Source of the DNA: Pseudoalteromonas peptidolytica
GTDB taxonomy: Bacteria; Pseudomonadota; Gammaproteobacteria; Enterobacterales; Alteromonadaceae
Length of the DNA: 43,575 bases
Direction of reading: 5' to 3'
Assembly: GCF_012641745.1 (NCBI RefSeq)
Contig: NZ_WEHZ01000037.1
Coordinates: forward strand, 1 to 43,575
Shown here: positions 16,791 through 24,603 of the stretch, in pieces
Position numbering within the stretch: position 1 is the first letter of the stretch
How the letters are laid out: each line of letters begins with the position of its first letter
The notes under the pieces: model-generated
Databases searched by the model: none
What the model was told of the DNA's origin: nothing
The model's input: the letters and a program-made list of their open reading frames with translations, nothing else
Position numbers and translations under genes: made by a program

Positions 16791-16825
16791 AACAAAAGTG
16801 CCACCAGTCTGGTGGCACTTTTGTT
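16791..16825. terminator. Bidirectional terminator between convergent receptors
   Basis: A perfect 17-base inverted repeat: AACAAAAGTGCCACCAG (16791-16807) and its complement (16809-16825) around a single T. The GC-rich core is flanked by A-rich and T-rich arms, so termination can work on either strand. It lies 5 bases beyond the stop codon of the minus-strand receptor gene. Confidence 0.88.
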
Positions 16826-16830
16826 ATCTC

Positions 16831-19212
16831 TTAAAAGAAAGTGTAATCAACACGGAGGCTAATTGTACGACCGTTGAGGTAGTTAATGTATTCTTGAGCT
16901 GCCGAGTTATTGGCATTTCTCGAGCGTGCACGCATGTATGTTGCAGTTTCTTTATCAAATAAGTTGTTGACGAATACGCTAAGTTTTAAGCTATCGCTTA
17001 ACTGAATACGTCCAGACACATTAAATACGCTATACGCTGGTGTCTTATCTTCATCACGAACGTTGAAGTGGGTTTTATATTCATCATAGAAAGAGTATTC
17101 ACCTCGGATGTAAGCATCTTTACCGAATAATTGAATATTTTGATCAAGCGCGAGGTACGCATTCCATTCCGGTACCATTGTCATTTTATCACCAGCACTT
17201 GCTGAGATAGACTCATTATCTTGTGTGATCTCAGAGCTTGTATATGACGTGTTGAATGACATCGTTAGGTCGTCAGTTAAACGAGCTGTTGACTCAAATT
17301 CGAAACCTTCAGACTTTGCTTCACCACCGTTAGCTGTGTATGAGAAACCACAAGTGTCCATGTATACCGAGGTTTTTATGTCTGTCCAATCAATACGGTA
17401 GACTGCCGCTGAGAAGTCGACCTTTCTGTCAAGTACGCTTGCTTTAAAGCCCAGCTCATAGTTTTCGATAGCATCAGACGTGTAACGGTCTTTACGGTTT
17501 TTAGCAAGTGGATCTGCCTCACATGATGCTGCTAATGGACCGTTGTTACCACCTGGTCGATATCCTTCTGAATATAAGCCGTATACAGACATTTCTTCAG
17601 TCGGACGGTAAGAAACACTAAACTTATAACGATTACCTGACTCTTCACCGCTTAAGTTATCTTCCGAAGTAGCCCAAATACCTTCCTGTGTATAGTGAGA
17701 GCCATCTTTAAGCTCAAAGCGACGAACGCCACCATTTACCTCAAGACTACCAGAGTCCCCTAAATCAAATTCGTATGCAACATCAGCGAAGAAAGCAAGC
17801 TCTTCGGTGTAGTCACGAATATTCGTAAGATTCCAGTTGTTTTGTGGATTGCCAAACGTATCTATACCTATTTGAGTGGCATCTGCACCCCACCAGTTCA
17901 ATGCGAGTGCTGATACTTTGTCGCCTTTTTCATGGTATTGATTTTGATAGTTTGGATCGAAGCCGTACTCTACTTCATCATAGTAAGCACCGATAGTCCA
18001 AGATAGAGGCGAATTTATATCAATATTTTGGAAACGTAGCTGATGAGTCACGCGCTCATATTTACGATGATCAATGATCCAAGTACGGAACATATCTGAC
18101 GCGTCTAAACGGCTCCATGAAGTCTGAATACTATCTTCTTCATAGGTGCGATGAGAGCCCGCATAAGTTAATGAAGCAATATCGAAGAAGTTGTCATCCT
18201 GAATATTGATGGTGAAAAGGTCATTCGTTGCGTCAGACCATGGGTCCATTAAGTCCCAAATTTGGTATTTTTGTGGTACACCTTTGTTAGCAATAGGCGC
18301 ACTGCCGGCGTTACATTGTGGACGCTCAGCAGTTTCAGGACAAGAAACCTTAAAGAAGTCAACATCATACCCGTAATCCGCTTCTTCATTTGCAGTCAAG
18401 CTATAGTCCCAGTAATAACCAGGTGTAGAGCGATCGCCTGTTGTTGTGCCTGTATCGCTGAAAGTTGTATGGGCATAACCTAGAGTAACAGAAGTTTCAG
18501 GATCAACTTGCCATAACAGTTGGCCACGTATGAAGCCTCTATCAGCATTTCCTTGAACGCCGGTATTCATGTTTACCATTTGGTAACGTTCATGCTCTGT
18601 ATTACCACTGACTCGCAGTGCTAATGTATCGTCAACAAGAGGAATGTTAACGCCCATTGAAATGTTGCGGTGCAGGCCATCAACATCTTTTTCACTTCCA
18701 ATTTGTGTTGACGCGAAAAATTCAAACTCATCAAGTACTGGCTTTTTGGTGATTATCCTCACGGTACCACCGATGGCATTCGAGCCATAAAGTGTACCCT
18801 GTGGCCCACGCAGTACTTCCACTCGTTCTACGTCGTTTAGATTTTCAAATGTGAAAGGAACATCATCCACAAATACACTAGTGGTATCAGGAAATGCTGT
18901 GTTACCTCCACTGAGGCCACGTAAAATAAGCTGGCCTCTAGGGGAGGCTGCGCCAGCGAGGGTTCTGTAGAAATCTTCAGCTGATACTAAGTTACGATCA
19001 GCGATGTCCATTGATGAGATAGTAGAAACCTGCATCGGGATCTCAATGATAGTTTCCTCTTTGCGGCGAGAGGTTACGGTAATCTTTTCGATTTGTTCAT
19101 TGGCACCGTCATCAGACTGTGTTTCGGCGGTGGCGTAAAAGCTAGATGATGCAGCTAGCATGCTAAGACAAATAGTGCTCTTAGCAAATGGTATTTTACC
19201 CAGTGGTTTCAT
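16831..19212 (-). CDS. TonB-dependent outer-membrane receptor
   Basis: A 793-residue receptor. The N-terminus MKPLGKIPFAKSTICLSMLAASSSFYATAET is a signal peptide, followed by IEKITVTSRRKEETIIEIPMQVSTIS (TonB box and plug start). The plug continues with LILRGLSGG, SVFVDDVPF and VEVLRGPQGTLYGSNAIGGTVRIITKKP. The barrel ends TISLRVDYTFF, with the terminal aromatic typical of outer-membrane proteins. This type (TSRRKE...ILRGLSG...GPQGTLYG) is common in Alteromonadales and sphingomonads, often with uncharacterised ligands. A strong AAGGAAA ribosome site precedes the ATG, and a large inverted repeat lies 34 bases upstream. The divergent neighbour is a P-loop kinase, which may or may not be functionally linked. 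Confidence 0.93.
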   Translation of the reverse strand: MKPLGKIPFAKSTICLSMLAASSSFYATAETQSDDGANEQIEKITVTSRRKEETIIEIPMQVSTISSMDIADRNLVSAEDFYRTLAGAASPRGQLILRGLSGGNTAFPDTTSVFVDDVPFTFENLNDVERVEVLRGPQGTLYGSNAIGGTVRIITKKPVLDEFEFFASTQIGSEKDVDGLHRNISMGVNIPLVDDTLALRVSGNTEHERYQMVNMNTGVQGNADRGFIRGQLLWQVDPETSVTLGYAHTTFSDTGTTTGDRSTPGYYWDYSLTANEEADYGYDVDFFKVSCPETAERPQCNAGSAPIANKGVPQKYQIWDLMDPWSDATNDLFTINIQDDNFFDIASLTYAGSHRTYEEDSIQTSWSRLDASDMFRTWIIDHRKYERVTHQLRFQNIDINSPLSWTIGAYYDEVEYGFDPNYQNQYHEKGDKVSALALNWWGADATQIGIDTFGNPQNNWNLTNIRDYTEELAFFADVAYEFDLGDSGSLEVNGGVRRFELKDGSHYTQEGIWATSEDNLSGEESGNRYKFSVSYRPTEEMSVYGLYSEGYRPGGNNGPLAASCEADPLAKNRKDRYTSDAIENYELGFKASVLDRKVDFSAAVYRIDWTDIKTSVYMDTCGFSYTANGGEAKSEGFEFESTARLTDDLTMSFNTSYTSSEITQDNESISASAGDKMTMVPEWNAYLALDQNIQLFGKDAYIRGEYSFYDEYKTHFNVRDEDKTPAYSVFNVSGRIQLSDSLKLSVFVNNLFDKETATYMRARSRNANNSAAQEYINYLNGRTISLRVDYTFF

Positions 19213-19245
19213 TGTGATTTCCTTTATTATTTTTATGTGAAATAA

Positions 19246-19273
19246 GCAATAGTACCGATATTTATACTATTGC
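19246..19273. promoter_or_regulatory. Inverted repeat upstream of the receptor gene at 19212
   Basis: GCAATAGTA (19246-19254) and TACTATTGC (19265-19273) are exact reverse complements separated by 10 bases. A further partial half-site, CAATAGCA, follows near 19282. The arms are spaced about 19 bases centre to centre, compatible with a dimeric regulator binding two DNA turns apart, or with a leader hairpin if transcription starts upstream. Placed in the divergent region between the TonB receptor and the kinase gene, it could control either or both. Confidence 0.55.
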
Positions 19274-19416
19274 CGTATTATCAATAGCAGGTAAAAATAA
19301 TTTATTAATGTAAATTATTCAAGTTTAATGTAACTTTATTTTTTCCTAGGTGTATTGGAAACATGTTAAGTTTATAATGCAAATAAGGTTTTTATCGGGC
19401 TAGTAAGGGTAAAAAT

Positions 19417-20211
19417 ATGGAATTGGTTGAAGAACTAGTTAAATTTGGAATATTTAATTCGACAAAGCCGCTATTGATAGGAGTCTCTGGTATTCAAGGG
19501 TTGGGAAAATCGACACTGAGCCAGGCGCTGTGTAAACAGTTAACAGGATCTGCGATTGTTTCTGAGCATGTTTCTCTTGATGATTTTTACCTAGACCCTG
19601 AGGAGCGGGCGATCCTAGCTTCGCAAAGACACTCACTATTTCAGCAAAGAGGATTGCCGGGAACACATGATGTGGCTCTACTACAAGAAGTTATCTCCCA
19701 GTTTAAACAAGGAAGAGCGATAACCCTTCCGATATTTGACAAGTCAATAGACAGAAAAATACCAAAATCACAATGGCGAACTGTAGCTGCTGGACTTCAG
19801 GTACTGATTATTGAAGGTTGGTGCATTGGCCAAGTCCCACAACAGCATAACCAGTTAGTATTACCAGTTAATCGCTTTGAGCGGCAATACGATGCAGATG
19901 GAGCATTTCGTCTACAAGTAAATGAAATTTTACATCAACAGTATCAACCTATTTTTTCACAAATAGATACGTTAATTTATTTGAATGGGCTGAGCTTTGA
20001 TAGGGTATATCGTTGGCGATTACAACAAGAGCATATGCTAAAAGCGATGACGGGAAAAGGGATGGGAGATGATGAAGTTGAGCGATTTATCCAGCCCTTT
20101 CAACGCTTGTCTGAATGGGGGATATTAAGCCTTCCTAACACCGCTGATATTGAGGTTAAGCTGGGAGAAAATAGGGAAGTGCTTGAGATAAAAACAAAGC
20201 TCGGCAATTAA
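19417..20211 (+). CDS. P-loop kinase, probable D-glycerate 3-kinase-like
   Basis: A 264-residue P-loop kinase with Walker A GIQGLGKST (about residues 25-33), a second acidic strand VSLDDFYLDPEER, LFQQRGLPGTHDVALL (substrate region), LPIFDKSIDRKIP and LIIEGWCIG (Walker B-like). The RGxPGTHD...PxFDKS..DR pattern is that of the YggC / Tda10 / plant GLYK group of D-glycerate 3-kinases related to uridine and pantothenate kinases. Homologues phosphorylate glycerate in photorespiration (plants), but bacterial members are largely untested, so the substrate is inferred. The stop codon lies in the loop of a hairpin. Divergent from a TonB receptor. Confidence 0.75.
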   Translation: MELVEELVKFGIFNSTKPLLIGVSGIQGLGKSTLSQALCKQLTGSAIVSEHVSLDDFYLDPEERAILASQRHSLFQQRGLPGTHDVALLQEVISQFKQGRAITLPIFDKSIDRKIPKSQWRTVAAGLQVLIIEGWCIGQVPQQHNQLVLPVNRFERQYDADGAFRLQVNEILHQQYQPIFSQIDTLIYLNGLSFDRVYRWRLQQEHMLKAMTGKGMGDDEVERFIQPFQRLSEWGILSLPNTADIEVKLGENREVLEIKTKLGN

Positions 20212-20219
20212 CCGAGCTT
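20197..20219 (+). terminator. Weak hairpin at the end of the kinase gene
   Basis: AAGCTCGG (20197-20204) pairs with CCGAGCTT (20212-20219) around a loop that contains the TAA stop codon. No run of T residues follows, so intrinsic termination is uncertain. It could act as a 3'-end stabiliser. Confidence 0.45.
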
Positions 20220-20233
20220 AGACTGCTTATCTT

Positions 20234-20372
20234 ATACCTATTACCTTAATTAATCGCTCTATTTTGAGGCGAGGAAACCGTGTCGATAGCTGTTCGAAAT
20301 AAGAAGTCTTTCACGCAGCTAGCGTCAGATTTACTCCTTCAAATTGATCATGTATTAAGACTAATTGGCATT
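20234..20372 (-). repeat. Dispersed intergenic repeat, copy 2 (internally deleted)
   Basis: A shortened copy in orientation B. It keeps both ends (ATACCTATTACCTTAATTAA at the left, CTAATTGGCATT at the right), CTATTTTGAGGCGAGGAAA, GTGTCGATAGCTG and AGCGTCAGATTTACTCCTTC. It lacks about 70 central bases (the CCGCTACCGCG...GCTATTTAG part). It lies between convergent genes. Confidence 0.85.
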
Positions 20373-20393
20373 AAATACAGGTTTTGGTCTCGC

Positions 20394-21245
20394 TTATTCA
20401 GCTAAGTCCTCAACGCCGACGATTAGCCAAGGCGCATCACCTGATGTTTTGCGCTCTAAATGCCAGATCTCAAGAATAGCCTCTTCTTGCATATCATTAA
20501 GGTCACGATATTTACCCGTGAACTTAATACTGATCTCCCATACATCGGCAGTTGTGTCTGCACGAACAAGCGAAGCATCTACAAACATGACTTCTGTCTT
20601 AACATCACCATGTTGCTCACGTTCACGCTTAAACTCTTCAACTAGTTCAGGGCTTAGGTACTCAGCCATCGTGGTAAAGTCGTTTTGATTCCATGCCGTT
20701 TGAATGGTTTGATAGTGTTGTCTGGCACCCTGTAAGAAACCGTTAACATCAAAATCTCGTGGTAGATTCATTGGTACACTGTTAGCGCCAAATCCACCGC
20801 TGGTGGCACCGTTGCTTTGAAATTGCTGTGGCTGTTGAGATGGGGTGCTCGGATGACCCATTTGTGGAGCCCCTGCAAAGCTTGGTTGCTGCTTTTTAGC
20901 TAGCATGCTTCTCACTAGTTTAAAGATAATGAATGCAGCGATTGCTAATAGAATCATTTCAAGGAATTGAAATCCTTCGAAATCATCACCAAGCATTGCA
21001 GCAATTAACCCACCAGCTAACAAACCACCAAGCACACCTGCCATAATCCCTTTTTTGTTTGACTTAGGTTTAGCTGTTGATTTTGCATTTAAAGCTTGGG
21101 TGTCCGTTTGCTGCTTTTGCTGAGTAGTTTGAGTTTGATGAGTTTTGCCTTTGCTTTTACTACCAAACTTTTTTCTTGCTTCAGCATCAAAGCTCGCTGT
21201 GAATAAAAAACAAACAAGTGAAAATAACACAATGAAATGTTTCAT
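20394..21245 (-). CDS. Tim44-domain membrane-associated protein
   Basis: A 283-residue protein from the ATG at 21245 (AGGAAC ribosome site). The frame is open 11 codons further upstream. The N-terminus MKHFIVLFSLVCFLFTASFDAEA is a signal peptide, then a Lys/Gln/Thr-rich stretch, one or two membrane segments (MAGVLGGLLAGGLIAAMLG, MILLAIAAFIIFKLVRSMLA), a Gln/Pro-rich linker, and a C-terminal Tim44-like domain (NGFLQGARQHYQTIQTAWNQNDFTTMAEYLSPELVEEFKRE ... IWHLERKTSGDAPWLIVGVEDLAE). Bacterial Tim44-domain proteins are poorly understood; envelope roles are suspected. It lies downstream of the sigma/anti-sigma pair on the same strand, 150 bases from it. Confidence 0.85.
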   Translation of the reverse strand: MKHFIVLFSLVCFLFTASFDAEARKKFGSKSKGKTHQTQTTQQKQQTDTQALNAKSTAKPKSNKKGIMAGVLGGLLAGGLIAAMLGDDFEGFQFLEMILLAIAAFIIFKLVRSMLAKKQQPSFAGAPQMGHPSTPSQQPQQFQSNGATSGGFGANSVPMNLPRDFDVNGFLQGARQHYQTIQTAWNQNDFTTMAEYLSPELVEEFKREREQHGDVKTEVMFVDASLVRADTTADVWEISIKFTGKYRDLNDMQEEAILEIWHLERKTSGDAPWLIVGVEDLAE

Positions 21246-21357
21246 AAAGTTCCTATATACAAAAATAACTAACAACATTGTAAAGAAGTCATTTTGCTAT
21301 TTGAATAGGGCTGTGTCTTAATTTATTTTGAATTTTGGTGGTTTAGTAAGGATCTTG

Positions 21358-21387
21358 AGACACCACAATTAGCTCATTGTGGTGTCT
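21358..21387. other. Hairpin after the DUF3379 gene
   Basis: AGACACCACAAT (21358-21369) pairs perfectly with ATTGTGGTGTCT (21376-21387), 8 bases past the DUF3379 stop. There is no T-tract on either strand. It may protect the 3' end of the sigma/anti-sigma transcript, or contribute to a rho-dependent stop before the Tim44-domain gene. Confidence 0.6.
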
Positions 21388-21394
21388 GGTTGGT

Positions 21395-22114
21395 TTACAG
21401 CCAACGTAAAGAGTTGTTTACCTCAGTTTGGAACCTCTCAAGTGGTGCACCACGGTTGGCGACTAAGATAGTATTGGCTTTTTCATGATGTGCGATTAGC
21501 CCTTCAAAACGACTGTCGCTAAAGTTGTCTTTCTGATCTTGTGTGCTTTGTTGATCTGCAGGCACTACAAAAACAGTCAATGGGCCAAATTCTGATTGCA
21601 TCACCAAATGCAGGCTTTTTTGCCCCTTAAAGTTACAGAAAGTTGCGTAAACTATCTTGCCCGGTAAAGTATCGAACTTACCTCCTAGCATTGCTAATTT
21701 TTCATTAACTGTCTGAAGAGGAACACTTTCCTGCTTTTCCAAGGCATTTTGTTCATAGTAGACGTGTGCAAGCGCATGCTCAGCTGTATCTGTTGGGTGT
21801 GCCAAGCCACCGTAATAAAAAATCACAGCAGCAAATAGCATACTAGCGGCTACCGCCAGTGGGGCTGAAATACGCCTAAACCATGAAACATGCGTTACCT
21901 TGTCGTGTTCTTCCTCCAGCAATTGCTGCTTTGCAATAATTCTTTCAGCAAGTCCATCTGGAACGTCAATATCCAGAGAATGACTTAAAAACTTATCGAA
22001 ATCGCGCATATCTTCTAGTTGCGCTTGCAATTCGGGTTGTTGTGACGCGTACTTTGCTACCTCTTCATCTTGAGGATCGGCAACAAGGCGACGTCGAAAT
22101 TCGAGTTCATCCAT
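21395..22114 (-). CDS. DUF3379 protein, probable anti-sigma factor
   Basis: A 239-residue single-pass membrane protein. The first 85 residues or so are cytoplasmic and charged (MDELEFRRRLVADPQDEEV...), one membrane segment follows (ISAPLAVAASMLFAAVIFYYGG), and the C-terminal half is periplasmic. It matches DUF3379, a family repeatedly found behind ECF sigma factors in Alteromonadales and Vibrionales. Position (start codon overlapping the sigma stop by one base) and topology support an anti-sigma role. No zinc-binding HxxxCxxC motif is present, so it is not a classical ZAS anti-sigma factor. Confidence 0.82.
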   Translation of the reverse strand: MDELEFRRRLVADPQDEEVAKYASQQPELQAQLEDMRDFDKFLSHSLDIDVPDGLAERIIAKQQLLEEEHDKVTHVSWFRRISAPLAVAASMLFAAVIFYYGGLAHPTDTAEHALAHVYYEQNALEKQESVPLQTVNEKLAMLGGKFDTLPGKIVYATFCNFKGQKSLHLVMQSEFGPLTVFVVPADQQSTQDQKDNFSDSRFEGLIAHHEKANTILVANRGAPLERFQTEVNNSLRWL

Positions 22115-22629
22115 TAGTTTGATGCCCCCTTTACTGGTTCATATTTAGTCGTTAAAGCGTCTTTGAGTTGGTTACGGGCTCGATATAATCTTGTCATGAC
22201 TGTATTTTTGTTCAGCTCTAAAATCTCTGCAATTTCCTCACCTGAACATCCCATCACCACCTGAAGTAATAATGGCTCTCGATATTCAGCAGATAAGCTC
22301 GCTATTTGTCTCTGCACTACAGTTTGTTCCATTTCGTCATCTAAAGCTGAGCTTCTATCATCGACTAAGGTATCTTGCTCCACCTCCGCATAGTCAAATT
22401 GTTTACGCTCAAAACGACGTGCATTTTCTCGTCTTAAAATCGTTAATAACCAAGGCTTAGCGGCTTGTTCGTCTTGTAAAGAGTCAAGCGCACGCCATGC
22501 CCGTAAAAAAGTTTCTTGTACTAAGTCTTCGGCAATGCTTGGATCTCCACATAACCAATAAGCGAACTTATATAGCTCTTTGTGGTATGCCCGCACCAGT
22601 GACTCGTACTGATGTTGTTTAGTGGCCAT
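22114..22629 (-). CDS. ECF-family RNA polymerase sigma factor
   Basis: A 171-residue sigma-70-family factor of the extracytoplasmic-function type. Region 2 is seen in YHKELYKFAYWLCGDPSIAEDLVQETFLRAWRAL, with the conserved DLVQETF. Region 4 has LSAEYREPLLLQVVMGCSGEEIAEILELNKNTVMTRLYRARNQLK, a helix-turn-helix with the usual LYRARNQL end. Translationally coupled to the DUF3379 gene (TAATG). The target regulon cannot be read here. It is 107 bases downstream of a dispersed repeat, and the batD terminator isolates it from the bat operon. Confidence 0.92.
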   Translation of the reverse strand: MATKQHQYESLVRAYHKELYKFAYWLCGDPSIAEDLVQETFLRAWRALDSLQDEQAAKPWLLTILRRENARRFERKQFDYAEVEQDTLVDDRSSALDDEMEQTVVQRQIASLSAEYREPLLLQVVMGCSGEEIAEILELNKNTVMTRLYRARNQLKDALTTKYEPVKGASN

Positions 22630-22735
22630 ATTGATGAGACCTATTTTTTGGCTGGTTTATTTCATCACAAACCAATTATTTTTATTAAGCATAACAGCAA
22701 TACTCTCTTGTGTTGCTGATCGCTGCTCTATTTTT

Positions 22736-22927
22736 ATACCAACAAGCTTAACTAAGCTTGCTAATTTGAGGCAAAAATCTTGTCGACAACACCGTTTTCG
22801 TACCCTGCTGATGCTGAGATATGTACATATATCTAGGCAAGAAAAATTTGCTATTTAGTTGTTTTAAATAAGAAACTTTTAATGCTGTTAGCGTCAGATT
22901 TATTCCTGCAAATTGGTTAAGTCTTAT
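22736..22927 (-). repeat. Dispersed intergenic repeat, copy 3 (divergent)
   Basis: An about 190-base, more diverged copy in orientation B: ATACCAACAAGCTTAACTAA at the left, AATTTGAGGCAAAAATCTTG, GATATGTACATATATCTAGG replacing the usual CTCAGTGTAGG hairpin, GCTATTTAGTTGTTTTAAAT and GCTGTTAGCGTCAGATTTAT. The right terminal repeat is eroded. It sits between batD (end) and the ECF sigma gene (start), which are in tandem orientation. Confidence 0.85.
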
Positions 22928-22950
22928 TATCAAACAAAAGTGGTAAAGAA

Positions 22951-22973
22951 TAAAAAAGCGCCGCTAGGCGCTT
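22951..22973 (-). terminator. Rho-independent terminator of the bat operon
   Basis: AAGCGCC (22956-22962) pairs with GGCGCTT (22967-22973) around GCTA. Read on the minus strand the stem is followed by TTTTTTA, a classical T-tract, and overlaps the batD stop codon. It closes the moxR-to-batD transcript. Confidence 0.9.
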
Positions 22974-24603
22974 AGTTGTAAAGCGTATCAAGTACTTGTT
23001 TAGATCTTTTGTCCGCTGCTTGCTTGATACTCCGTTTTACTTCAGTGAATAAAGCGGATAAATCAACGCTAGATTGGGTGTTGCTGTAAAGTGAACGTTG
23101 CAACTCATTCACTTGCGTTTTTAACGACTCAGGCTGTTGTTGCAACCATTTGGCCATAGACATGTTTTGTTGTCTAGTATGGTTGAGCAGTGCCTGATAA
23201 AACGCATTTGTGCTGTTTTGTTTAACGGCTTCTTCAAACGAAATCAAAGGCTGTGAGTTGGTTTGCTGACTCATTTTTGGCTGTTGTTTCACTGTTGATT
23301 TAGATGCCCTCCACCAGAACATCAATGTGACTAGCCATATTATGTAACCGCTCACTGCTAAAGCCCATACCCACAGCGGTACTGTATAGCTTGTGTGTTG
23401 TTGTGTTGAAGTCGACACCGCTTGACTTGGCTCATTACTACGCGTTTGCTGAGTCACTTTTGGTGTTAGTGGTAATACGGGTTGATTTGGATCTTGAACT
23501 ACACTCAGAGATTTGCTCGCCAATGTAGCAATTTCTTCGCGCTTGGTAATGGTATTGAACCAAGGTAACGTGACTTCAGGTAAAACAAAATCACCAGCTC
23601 GCTGAGGCAGATAGGCAAACGAAACGATCAGTTGCGAGATAACTTTTCCATCTCTGGTAATTTGTTTTCGCTCGGAAGTATCAGGATAAATTCTAAATCC
23701 ATCGGTATCCTCTATCTGAATATCTGGAAGCTGCTCTTTTGTTACTCCTACAGCGGTTAGGCTTAATGTTCGAGTGATTGGAGTCCCAACGGTAAAGGTT
23801 GACTCATTAGGTTGCCATTCCTCGGAAAAATTTAAGTATTCGCTTGGCAACCACGTATCGGCGGCATCGGCCGGGATAGGGGATACTGAAAAGTCAATGC
23901 TATCGCCAACGGCAGAGGTAGCCATACGGCGGTAATTATCTCTGATCTGGCCATTAAATACTGGCGGCTTGATGGTGAAGTCACCACTTTTTTGCGGTTG
24001 GATCATGTATTCACGCGTCAAAACCATATAACGTCGTCCATCAATAATCTCGTATTCTTCACTGGCTTTACCTAACTGTGTAAAGGTAGCACCATCTGAG
24101 ATAGGATCACTCAGCTGGCCATCTAGTAAGTCCTTGCCAATATACAGCTTAACGGTGTAAAGCGCTGCTTGCTGCACATAAAGGTTAGGTGTTTTTAGTT
24201 CAGTCTTGACGAAAATATCTTTGCTTTGCTGTTGATCCTCACGAGCGACGACTGAGATTTCGATTGGCTGCGTTTTTGCGCCATCAACTTCGAACGCGGG
24301 AATGGTATAGGTTCCTGGGGAGCGAGCCACAAGCTGCATTTGCCAGGTTGTTGAGCTAGCAACACTGCCATTGATGATACTCGTTCGAGAGCTGGTATTT
24401 ACAGGGCTTGTGACAAAGTCATTACTCAAAGCTGACACATCTGGAATTGTGCCTTTGACTTTTCCTTGCGCGACGATTGACAAGGTAAAATACTCACCCG
24501 CAAGCACTGGATTTTTGTCTACGCTTGCGGTGAGATTATCCACAGCGAGCGTTTTGTGGCTTATTATTAACAAAGACAGCAAAAATAAAATACGTTTTAC
24601 CAT
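22972..24603 (-). CDS. batD: BatD protein
   Basis: A 543-residue envelope protein. It has a signal peptide (MVKRILFLLSLLIISHKTLA), an extended beta-rich periplasmic part beginning VDNLTASVDKNPVLAGEYFTLSI (the BatD domain start), a membrane segment (VPLWVWALAVSGYIIWLVTLMFWW) and a cytoplasmic helical tail. It is the last gene of the moxR/bat operon and overlaps the batBC stop by 7 bases. BatD homologues, named for Bacteroides aerotolerance, act with the vWA-domain Bat proteins; the precise mechanism is not settled. Confidence 0.92.
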   Translation of the reverse strand: MVKRILFLLSLLIISHKTLAVDNLTASVDKNPVLAGEYFTLSIVAQGKVKGTIPDVSALSNDFVTSPVNTSSRTSIINGSVASSTTWQMQLVARSPGTYTIPAFEVDGAKTQPIEISVVAREDQQQSKDIFVKTELKTPNLYVQQAALYTVKLYIGKDLLDGQLSDPISDGATFTQLGKASEEYEIIDGRRYMVLTREYMIQPQKSGDFTIKPPVFNGQIRDNYRRMATSAVGDSIDFSVSPIPADAADTWLPSEYLNFSEEWQPNESTFTVGTPITRTLSLTAVGVTKEQLPDIQIEDTDGFRIYPDTSERKQITRDGKVISQLIVSFAYLPQRAGDFVLPEVTLPWFNTITKREEIATLASKSLSVVQDPNQPVLPLTPKVTQQTRSNEPSQAVSTSTQQHTSYTVPLWVWALAVSGYIIWLVTLMFWWRASKSTVKQQPKMSQQTNSQPLISFEEAVKQNSTNAFYQALLNHTRQQNMSMAKWLQQQPESLKTQVNELQRSLYSNTQSSVDLSALFTEVKRSIKQAADKRSKQVLDTLYN

